A DNA stretch of 64,000 bases, taken from assembly GCF_001423295.1 (NCBI RefSeq), contig NZ_LMNG01000012.1, positions 248,728 through 312,727 on the forward strand, given 5' to 3'. The stretch is from Methylobacterium sp. Leaf112. Its GTDB lineage: Bacteria; Pseudomonadota; Alphaproteobacteria; Rhizobiales; Beijerinckiaceae. The notes under the pieces are model-generated. The model was not told where the DNA came from. It was given only the letters and a program-made list of their open reading frames with translations, and searched no databases. Shown here in pieces: positions 53,915 through 64,000 of the stretch (position 1 is the stretch's first letter; every line of letters begins with the position of its first letter). The position numbers and the translations under genes are program-made.

Positions 53915-56900
53915 TCATTCGGCGGCGCCAGGAACCGCGCCGGGAACCGCGTCGAGCGCAGGCCCGCGCCGGCGCAGGCGGTCGAGGTAGAGGTAGACGA
54001 CGGGGGTGGTGTAGAGGGTCAGGATCTGGCTCACGATGAGGCCGCCGACGATGGCGATGCCGAGGGGGCGGCGCAGCTCCGAGCCCTCCCCGCCCGCGAG
54101 GATGAGGGGGAGCGCGCCGAGCATGGCGGCCAGGGTTGTCATCATGATCGGGCGGAAGCGCAAGAGGCAGGCCTCGAAGATCGCGTCCCGGGGTTTCAGG
54201 CCGCGCGTCCGCTCCGCGTCGAGGGCGAAGTCGATCATCATGATGGCGTTCTTCTTCACGATGCCGATGAGCAGGAACACCGCAATGAGGGCGATGACCG
54301 TGAATTCGGTGCCCGAGACCAGGAGCGCCAGCAGGGCGCCGATGCCGGCCGACGGCAGGGTCGACAGGATGGTGAGCGGGTGGATGAAGCTCTCGTAGAG
54401 GATTCCCAGGATGGTGTAGACGGCGACCAGGGCGGCGAGGATCAGCAGGGGCTGGCGCGACGAGGATTCCTGGAAGCTCTTGGCGCCGCCGGCGAACTCG
54501 CCGTGGATGGTGGCGGGCAGGCGCAGGTCCGTCATGGTCTGCTCGATGATCCGGGTCGCGTCCGACAGGCTCTTTCCGGGGGCCAGGTTGAACGAGATCG
54601 TGGTGGCGACGAACAGGCCCTGGTGGCTCACCTGCACGGGGGCGTTGCCGGTCTCGATATGGGCGAAGGCCGAGAGCGGGATCATCGTCTCCTTGGCGGA
54701 GGAGACCGGGGCGCTCGACGAGGCGCCGCCCTTGCCGCCCGCGATGGCGTTGGCGGCGGCGTTGCGGGCCGAATCCCCCGCGAGGGCGGCGGCCGGGTCC
54801 GTCACGGCGGTGGTGCCGCTCGGGCCGGCATTGCCGGCCGGATTGGTGTTCACCGTGCCGCCCGCCGCGACCGTGCCGGCCACCGCGTTGGTGGTGGCCG
54901 AGCCGCGCGCCTTGCCGCCGGACGTCGAGACGAACAGCGTCTTCAGGGTGTCGGGACTCTGGAGGTAGCGCGGGGCGATCTCCATGACGACGTGGTACTG
55001 GTTCAGCGGGTTGTAGATCGTCGAGACCTGGCGCTGGCCGAAGGCGTCGTAGAGGGTGTTGTCGATCTTGTCCGGCGTCAGGCCGTAGCGGAACGCGGTG
55101 GCCCGGTCGATGACGAGGCGGGTCTCGAGGCCGCCCTCCTGTTGGTCCGAGGACACGTCGACGAAGGTCGGGTCCTTCTGCAGGGCCTGGAGCAGCTTCG
55201 GGGCGGCGGCGTAGAGCTCCTCCGCCGTGTCGCCCTGGAGGGTGTACTGGTAGGTGGCGAAGCTCTGGCGCCCGCCCATGCGCAGGTCCTGGCGTGGGAA
55301 CAGGTAGAGCCGCGCCCCCGCCACCTGCGAGAGCTTGGGCCGCAGGCGGGTCATCACCTTCTCGATGGGGTCGCGCTCGGCCTTGGGCTTCAGGCCGACG
55401 AAGACGTTGGCCGAGTTGGTGGCGCGCCCGCCGGTGAAGCCGACGACGCTGTCCACCGCCGGGTCGGCCTGCACGATGGCGGTCGCCTGTTCGAGCTTCT
55501 GCTTCATCGCCTGGAACGAGATGCGCTGGTCGGCCTGGATGCCGCCCATCATCTGACCCGTGTCCTGCTCGGGAAAGAAGCCCTTCGGCACGATGACGTA
55601 GAGGTAGAAGTTGAGGCCCACGGTGGCGACGAGGCTGAGCACCACGAGGCGGCGGTGGCGCAGGGCGATGCGCAAGGTGCGCTCGTAGGCGGCGAGCATG
55701 CCGTCGAACCCGGCCTCCAGGCCGCGCAGGAAGACATTCGGCCGGCGCGCCGGGTCGTGCGTCTGGGGCTTGAGGAGCAGCGCGCACATCATCGGCGTGG
55801 TGGTCAGCGACAGCACCAGGGAGATGAGGATCGCCAGCGACAGGGTGACGGCGAATTCCTGGAACAGGCGCCCGACGATGCCGCCCATGAGCAAGATCGG
55901 CAGGAACACCGCCACCAGGGACAGGCTCATGGAGATGACGGTGAAGCCGACCTCGCGGGCGCCCAAGAGTGAAGCCTCCACCCGCGCCTTGCCCTGCTCG
56001 ATGTGGCGCTGGATGTTCTCCAGCACCACGATGGCGTCGTCGACGACGAAGCCCGTGGCGATGATGAGCGCCATGAGCGAGAGGATGTTGAGGCTGTAAT
56101 CCAGCAGGTACATGGCCGAGAAGGTGCCGACGATGGAGATCGGCACGGCGACCGCCGGGATCAGGGTCGCGCGACCCGAGCGCAGGAAGACGAAGACCAC
56201 GAAGATCACCAGCACCACGGCGATGAGCAGGGTCTCCTCGGTCTCGGCGAGCGACGCCCGGATGGTGGCGCTGCGGTCGCCCGTCACCATGAGGTCGATG
56301 TCGCCGGGCAGCGCCGCCTGGACCTGGGGAATCGCCCTCTTCAGGCCGTTGATGGTGTCAACGACGTTGGAGCCGGGCTGCTTGTAGATGAACAGGATCA
56401 CGCCCGGCTTGCCGTTGACGAGACCGAGGTTGCGCTTGTCCTCCACGGAATCCACGACCTTGCCGACATCGGTCAGGCGCACGGCGGCGCCGTTGCGGTA
56501 GGCCACGACGATGTCGCGGTAATCGGCCGCCACCCGGCCCTGGTCGTTGGCGTAGAGCTGGTAGCGCCGGGTGTCGGTCTCGATGGCGCCCTTGGGCGAA
56601 TTGGCGTTGGCCGAGGCCAGCGCCGCGCGGATGCCCTCGAGGCCGATGCCGTAATTGAACAGGGCGGTGGGATCGAGCTCGACCCGCACCGCCGGCAGCG
56701 ACGCGCCGCCGATGTCGACGTTGCCGACCCCGGGCAGCTGGGACATCTTCTGCTGCACCACCGTGGCGGCGGAATCGTAGAGCTGGCCCGGCGACAGGGT
56801 GTTCGAGGTCAGCGCCAGGATCAGGATCGGCGAATCGGCCGGGTTGAATTTGCGGTAGGTCGGGTTCTGGCGCAGCGCCGTCGGCAGGTCGGCCCGGGCC

Positions 56901-57237
56901 GCGTTGATGGCCGCCTGGACGTCGCGGGCGGCCCCGTCGATGTTCCGGTTGAGGCCGAACAGCAGGATGATCCTGACCGAGCCGACGGAACTCGTGGACG
57001 TCATCTCGTTGACGTCCGCGATGGCGCCGAGGCGCCGTTCGAGGGGCGCGGCCACCGTGGTCGCCATGGTCTCGGGGCTGGCCCCCGGCATCGACGCCTG
57101 GACGAGGATCACGGGGAAATCCACCTGCGGCAGGGGCGCCACCGGCAGCTTCAGGAACGCGAACATCCCGGCGAGCAGCACGCCGAGGGTGAGCAGGATC
57201 GTGGCGACGGGCCGGCGGATGAACGGGGCCGAGACGT

Positions 57238-57241
<4 letters not shown>
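53915..57241 (-). CDS. RND efflux transporter, MdtC-like, with low-complexity insert
   Basis: The 1108-residue inner-membrane pump protein of the HAE1 RND family exports drugs using the proton gradient. It starts [20 protein letters not shown] and shows [20 protein letters not shown] (TM4 aspartate pair region) and the hydrophobic 12-helix layout. Compared with its neighbour it has an extra ~80 residues (about 771-850, bases 54690-54930) that are Gly/Ala/Ser/Thr-rich in a periplasmic loop. The GTG at 57241 overlaps the stop of the MdtB-like gene (GTGA). Such adjacent B/C paralogues work as a heterotrimer in E. coli MdtABC; that arrangement is inferred here. Confidence 0.9.
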
Positions 57242-60363
<3,122 letters not shown>

Positions 60364-60402
60364 GGGGCGAGCCCCACGCCGTCGAGGGAGCCGCCGACGG
60401 AA

Positions 60403-60502
60403 CTCCCTCTCCTGGAAGGAGAGGGCTGGGGTGAGGTGTGTGACTTATCCGGAGCGTTCGCACATCGCACTCTGTCCCTCTCCTTCCAGGAGAGGGGACC
60501 CG
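60403..60502. repeat. 100-bp multi-hairpin repeat, copy B
   Basis: It has the same architecture as copy A (53731-53830): two end palindromes and a central inverted repeat, though the central arms are less perfect here. It lies between the adaptor gene (ends 60575) and the MdtB-like gene (starts 60363), so it is wholly intergenic. Confidence 0.85.
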
Positions 60503-60574
60503 TGCTGGCGGCGAACGCCGGAGTTAACGGCGAAGGTCCGCACCGGCCGAGAGGTGGCGAGCGGCCGGGCAACC

Positions 60575-61960
60575 TCATTGCGCGGCCGGGCGCTGGCGGC
60601 GGCGTTCGCGCGTCTGGCCCTCGGGGGCGACGGCATCGGCCTTCGCGGCCTCCGCCTTGGCGTCCTCGGGCTTGGCGTCCTCGAGCTTCGGACCGGCGGC
60701 ACCGGGCGGGCGGGTGCCGTCGTCGGTGATCCGCACGCTCGCGCCATCGCGAAGCCGGTCGGTGCCGTCGACCACGACCCGGTCGCCGACGCCGAGGCCG
60801 GCCTTCACCACCGTGCGGGCGCCGTCGGCCTCGCCCAGGGTGATGGGGCGGACCACGACCTTGTCGTCGCCCTGCAGGAGGTAGACGTAGGTGCCGGGCG
60901 TGCCGCGCAGGATCGCGGCGGTGGGGACGATGGGGGCGTTCCGCACGGTGTCGACGGTCAGCTTGGCGTTGACGAACTGGTTCGGGAACAGGGCGTCGTC
61001 GGTGTTGTCGAACAGGGCGCGCAGCCGCACCGTGCCGGTGGTGGTGTCGATCTGGTTGTCCACGGTGTCGAGGGTGCCGGTGGCGAGCACGGTGGTGTCG
61101 CCGCGATCGTAGGCCGAGACCGTGAGCCTGTCGCCCGTGCGCACCCGGCGCATCACCTGGGCGACGTCGTCCTCGGGCAGGGTGAACACCACCGAGATCG
61201 GGTTGAGCTGGGTCACCACCACGAGACTGGTCGAGGCGGCGGTGATGTAGTTGCCCTGATCGACCTGGCGCAGGCCGACGCGGCCCGCCACGGGCGAGAC
61301 GATGCGCGTGTAGGTGATGTTGAGCTTCTGCTGGTCCACCAGCGCCTGGTCGGCCGCCACCGTGCCCTCGTTCTGCTTGACCAGGGCGCCTTGCGTGTCG
61401 ACGTTCTGCTTCGAGATCGAATCCTGCTGGGCGAGGCGCTGGAAGCGGGCGAGGTCGAGCTTCGAGTTCTGCAGCAGGGCCTGATCGCGCATGAGCTGGC
61501 CCTGGTACTGGGCGAGCTGGGCTTCGTAGATCCGCGAATCGATCTGGGCGAGGAAATCGCCCTTCTTCACCATCTGGCCCTCGCGGAAGCCGACCTCCAT
61601 GAGGTAGCCGCTGATCTGCGAGCGCACGGTGACGTTGGCGAGGGGCGTCACCGTGCCGAGGCCGCCGAGCACGATGGGCACGTCGCCGGCCGCGATGGTG
61701 GCGATGCCGACCGCCTGGGCCGGCTCGCCATGGCGCCCGGAGCCCCGGCCGCCCTTGCCGCGCGGTCCGGCCGTCTCCGTCGTGCCCTCGGGCTTTTGCG
61801 CGAGGTAGTGCCGGTAGCCGTAATACCCGCCGCCCGCGAGGATCAGCAGCAGGACGAACCACAGCCAGCCGCGCCCGCCCCGCGTCGGCGCGGCCCGGGT
61901 CTCGGACGGGGGCGCGTAGTCCCGCGCGGTCTCGGTGCGGATCGGCGAATTCTCGTTCAT
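60575..61960 (-). CDS. RND efflux periplasmic adaptor (MdtA-like)
   Basis: The 461-residue membrane-fusion protein has an N-terminal anchor helix (GWLWFVLLLILAGGGYYGYR), the lipoyl-like half-motif VRSQISGYLMEVGFREGQMV, a coiled-coil hairpin (QGQLMRDQALLQNSKLDLAR to QQDSISKQNVDTQGALVKQN), the second lipoyl half SPVAGRVGLRQVDQGNYI and beta-barrel/MP domains. It ends in a charged tail (KLEDAKPEDAKAEAAK). The start at 61960 (MNENSPIRTE) is clear. It leads the four-gene efflux operon. Confidence 0.93.
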   Translation of the reverse strand: MNENSPIRTETARDYAPPSETRAAPTRGGRGWLWFVLLLILAGGGYYGYRHYLAQKPEGTTETAGPRGKGGRGSGRHGEPAQAVGIATIAAGDVPIVLGGLGTVTPLANVTVRSQISGYLMEVGFREGQMVKKGDFLAQIDSRIYEAQLAQYQGQLMRDQALLQNSKLDLARFQRLAQQDSISKQNVDTQGALVKQNEGTVAADQALVDQQKLNITYTRIVSPVAGRVGLRQVDQGNYITAASTSLVVVTQLNPISVVFTLPEDDVAQVMRRVRTGDRLTVSAYDRGDTTVLATGTLDTVDNQIDTTTGTVRLRALFDNTDDALFPNQFVNAKLTVDTVRNAPIVPTAAILRGTPGTYVYLLQGDDKVVVRPITLGEADGARTVVKAGLGVGDRVVVDGTDRLRDGASVRITDDGTRPPGAAGPKLEDAKPEDAKAEAAKADAVAPEGQTRERRRQRPAAQ

Positions 61961-62198
61961 GGCGTCACGGCATCGGCGGGCGAGGCGCCCTCGCGGACAG
62001 ACTGGAGTGGATCTAAGCACGCGTCGCCCGGTCCGACAGAACGGGGCAACGTCGCACCCGGGCGGGGGCGGCGATCGACCTCGGCTCCGGAGGCTTCGGT
62101 TCCACGGCGGCGCAGCATGGTGCCCCTTCTGGCCGCCCAATACGACGCCAGTACGGCGTCCGCGTTTCCCCCGTGTTGCTGTCCGTCGCTCCTGTGGA
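61961..62198. other. Upstream region of the efflux operon (238 bp)
   Basis: It contains no gene of plausible quality and no obvious operator palindrome. The promoter of the mdtA-like gene should lie here. No adjacent TetR, MarR or two-component regulator is encoded in the window. Confidence 0.4.
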
Positions 62199-62339
62199 TC
62201 ACGGCCGGTTCGCGGGGTCGTAGGCCCGCACCACCGCACGGTACTCCTCGTCCACCGGCGTCACCGGGACGAGGTGGCGAAGGCCCGCGCCCAGGAGGGC
62301 GGTGGCGAGGGCGAGGAGAAGACAGGTCCGGACGCGCAT
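62199..62339 (-). CDS. Small secreted or membrane-anchored protein (46 aa)
   Basis: The ATG at 62339 is preceded by GGGAGG two bases upstream, a good ribosome-binding site. The 46 residues start MRVRTCLLLALATALLGAGL, a signal-like hydrophobic stretch, and end with an acidic/aromatic segment EEYRAVVRAYDPANRP. Codons are GC-rich in the third position. I do not recognise a family. It lies upstream of the mdtA-like gene on the same strand, with a 238-bp gap. It is below usual ORF cut-offs. Confidence 0.45.
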   Translation of the reverse strand: MRVRTCLLLALATALLGAGLRHLVPVTPVDEEYRAVVRAYDPANRP

Positions 62340-62396
62340 GGCCTCCCGTTCCTGCCACAGGCGCAGGGACCGGACACGGAAAAACCGCAGGACACG

Positions 62397-62430
62397 AAAA
62401 AAGGCCGTCGCTGGGGGCGCCGGCCTTTCT
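62397..62430. terminator. Hairpin with A-tract/T-tract (bidirectional terminator)
   Basis: AAAGGCCG (62400-62407) pairs with CGGCCTTT (62421-62428) around a 13-base loop. An A-run precedes it and TTTCT follows, so it could act in either direction. It lies immediately before the 15-bp tandem array. Confidence 0.55.
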
Positions 62431-62488
62431 CGGGAAGTACAAACTCGGGAAGTCCGAGCTTGGGAAGTTCAAGTTCGGGACGTTCGAC
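62429..62488. repeat. Degenerate 15-bp tandem repeat (4 units)
   Basis: The units CTCGGGAAGTACAAA, CTCGGGAAGTCCGAG, CTTGGGAAGTTCAAG and TTCGGGACGTTCGAC follow each other from 62429 to 62488. In one forward frame they read LGKYK-LGKSE-LGKFK-FGTFD, and the frame continues open to a stop at 62606-62608 with high GC3. No start codon precedes it in this frame before the hairpin. Confidence 0.7.
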
Positions 62489-62798
62489 CTGATCGGGAAG
62501 AACGATCCGCTCGGGCAGAAAAGCCCGGGCGGACCCGCGTCTCTGAAGAAAGCTTCGTGGACCGGAGCGACCGCCGCCTTCCCGAAACGAGGGGGCGAAG
62601 TCCCGTGAGAGCCGCCGTCGCTCCGGCCATGACCGGAACCTACGTCACGGGTGATGAATGTCAACAATCGTCAGCCGTGAGCGCCCCTCCAACGCCCCCG
62701 GACGTGCGGAACCGCACATTTCACCCCGCGTGGGCGCCGTGCTACGCATCCGGCCTCCCGACGCCCGGGCGTCGTCGCACCCTCGCCTGCCGAACCGT
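62489..62798. other. Intergenic region of about 310 bp before the aminotransferase
   Basis: The forward frame continuing from the 15-bp repeats (residues DLIGKNDPLGQKSPGGPAS onwards) ends at 62608. The rest holds the aminotransferase promoter and leader. No other gene or structured RNA was seen. Confidence 0.35.
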
Positions 62799-63953
62799 AT
62801 GAATCCCGTCTTCGCGAACCTGCCCACGACCGTCTTCACCGTGATGTCCGGCCTCGCCCGCGAATGTGGGGCGATCAACCTCGGCCAGGGCTTTCCCGAC
62901 GATCCCGGCCCCGAGGACGTGCGCCGCAAGGCGGCCGAGGCGGTGATCGCGGGCGACAACCAGTATCCGCCGATGATGGGCCTCCCGGAGCTGCGCGCCG
63001 CCATCGCGACGCATTACCGGCACCATCAGGACCTCGACCTCGACCCGCAGACAGAGGTGATGGTGACCTCCGGCGCCACCGAGGCCCTGGCCGCCGCCCT
63101 GCTTTCCCTCATCGCACCCGGCGACGAGGTGGTGCTGTTCGCCCCCCTGTACGACGCCTACCTGCCCATGGTGCGCCAGGCCGGCGGCGTGCCGCGCATC
63201 GTCAACCTCAAGCCTCCGCATTTCCGGCTGGAGGAAGAGGCCCTGGCGGCGGTCTTCTCCGACCGGACGAAGCTCGTGGTGCTGAACAACCCCCTCAACC
63301 CCAGCGCCACGGTGTTCTCCCGCGAAAACCTCGCGCTCCTGGCGGGGTTCTGCACGCGCCACGACGTGATCGCGGTCTGCGACGAGGTGTGGGAGCACAT
63401 CGTGTTCGACGGCGCGGCGCACGCCCCGCTCATGGCGCAGCCCGGCATGCGCGACCGCACGGTGAAGATCGGCTCGGCCGGCAAGATCTTCGGGCTCACG
63501 GGCTGGAAGGTCGGCTTCGTCATGGCCGCACCGCCGCTCCTGCGGGTGGTGGCGGGGGCGCACCAGTTCCTCACCTTCACCACCCCGCCCTGCCTGCAGG
63601 TGGCGGTGGCCTACGGCTTGGGCAAATCCGACGACTATTTCACCCGGATGCGCGAACGCTTCGCCCGCTCGCGGGACCGCCTCGGCGCCGGGCTGACGGA
63701 GCGCGGCTTCACCGTGCTGCCCTCGGCCGGCACCTACTTCCTCAACGTCGACATCGCGCCGCTCGGCTTCACCGACGACGTGGCGTTCTGCGAGGATCTG
63801 GTGCGCACCCACGGCGTCGCGGCGATTCCCGTGAGCGCGTTCTACGATGCCGACCCGGTGCGCCACATCGTGCGCCTGTGCTTCGCCAAGTCCGATGCGA
63901 CCCTCGACGCCGCCCTCGACCGCCTCGGGCAGGTGTCCCGGAGGGCCGCCTGA
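62799..63953 (+). CDS. PLP-dependent aminotransferase (class I/II)
   Basis: The 384-residue fold-type I aminotransferase starts MNPVFANLPTTVFTVMSGLA. It has INLGQGFPDDPGPEDVRR at the N-terminus, the NNPLNPSATVFSREN motif, the aspartate region CDEVWEHIVFDG and the PLP lysine in IGSAGKIFGLTGWKVGFVMA. The pattern is that of the kynurenine/methionine aminotransferase (YbdL-like) branch, but the amino donor is not determinable. It is a free-standing gene at the end of the window. Confidence 0.88.
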   Translation: MNPVFANLPTTVFTVMSGLARECGAINLGQGFPDDPGPEDVRRKAAEAVIAGDNQYPPMMGLPELRAAIATHYRHHQDLDLDPQTEVMVTSGATEALAAALLSLIAPGDEVVLFAPLYDAYLPMVRQAGGVPRIVNLKPPHFRLEEEALAAVFSDRTKLVVLNNPLNPSATVFSRENLALLAGFCTRHDVIAVCDEVWEHIVFDGAAHAPLMAQPGMRDRTVKIGSAGKIFGLTGWKVGFVMAAPPLLRVVAGAHQFLTFTTPPCLQVAVAYGLGKSDDYFTRMRERFARSRDRLGAGLTERGFTVLPSAGTYFLNVDIAPLGFTDDVAFCEDLVRTHGVAAIPVSAFYDADPVRHIVRLCFAKSDATLDAALDRLGQVSRRAA

Positions 63954-64000
63954 TGGGGCCGGTGCTTGCGGGGGCGCGCGGCCGGGGCCACATCCCGGGT
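63953..64000 (+). CDS. Possible start of another ORF, cut by the window edge
   Basis: An ATG (63953-63955) overlaps the aminotransferase stop in a TGATG arrangement, and the frame is open for the 16 visible codons (MGPVLAGARGRGHIPG). Nothing is recognisable in so short a stretch, but the overlap suggests a coupled downstream gene. Confidence 0.25.
   Translation, partial: MGPVLAGARGRGHIPG

Noticed and set aside
62429..62608. The LGK-repeat frame as an intact protein gene
   Set aside because: No ATG, GTG or TTG start occurs in frame before the repeats within a sensible distance; only a long start-less frame exists. It is therefore kept as a repeat and a finding, not a CDS.

Overview
The window reads as chromosomal DNA of a GC-rich alphaproteobacterium. 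The best guess is a Methylobacteriaceae member (Methylobacterium/Methylorubrum-like). This rests on the oxygen-dependent cobalamin pathway in Pseudomonas denitrificans-style order (cobG, cobN, cobW), a bcsS homologue, an alphaproteobacterial-type LexA box (GTTC-N7-GTTC) and rhizobial-style palindromic repeats. The genus is an inference, because no rRNA or other marker gene is present.

Region 1-6 kb holds the 5' part of a YihY/BrkB membrane protein gene, a 26-bp tandem repeat, the malonate genes matB and matA, a small conserved-looking ORF and an MFS exporter gene. Region 6-27 kb is a nearly complete aerobic cobalamin cluster. cobC and cobD diverge from adjacent start codons. A DUF3616 gene follows, then the leftward operon cobU-cobO-cobQ. 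A cobalamin riboswitch at about 12.13-12.31 kb faces right, towards cbtB-cbtA (cobalt uptake), a DUF1636 gene, cobW, a DUF4349 lipoprotein gene, cobN, cobG, cobH, cobI and cobJ. cobK is inverted, and cobL-cobE-cobM-cobB follow. Most neighbouring genes overlap by 4 bp (ATGA/GTGA), which suggests translational coupling. cobA, cobF, cobS, cobT, cobV and bluB are not in the window. cobN carries an in-frame palindromic element that adds about 50 residues.

Region 27-38 kb is mixed. It holds an XRE regulator, an ABM-domain protein, a fosmidomycin-resistance-type MFS protein, a sugar-phosphate transferase for exopolysaccharide, zur diverging from a znuC-znuB operon across a Zur-like operator, an ExoD-like protein, an orphan bcsS, a short-chain dehydrogenase-fold protein without the catalytic tyrosine, a formyltransferase-fold protein and a DUF2256 zinc protein. 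Region 38-40.5 kb is a molybdo-enzyme maturation operon (two XdhC-type proteins, a MoeA/MoaB-fold protein and a MobA-like nucleotidyltransferase) with no hydroxylase structural genes nearby. It diverges from a solitary LivJ-type binding protein gene.

Region 42-50.5 kb holds core functions: an IF-1 with a basic tail, parC, recO, a lipoprotein, a ChaC-type gamma-glutamylcyclotransferase and dnaE. Just upstream of dnaE, a perfect LexA-type box precedes a 34-codon single-helix membrane ORF. This is the most intriguing unannotated candidate in the window. Region 50.9-62 kb holds a UGT-type glycosyltransferase and an mdtABC-like RND efflux operon with an outer-membrane lipoprotein. Two 100-bp copies of one multi-hairpin repeat sit at junctions of that operon, and one of them appears to supply the start codon of the outer-membrane gene. 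The window ends with a PLP aminotransferase gene preceded by an unusual 15-bp tandem repeat.
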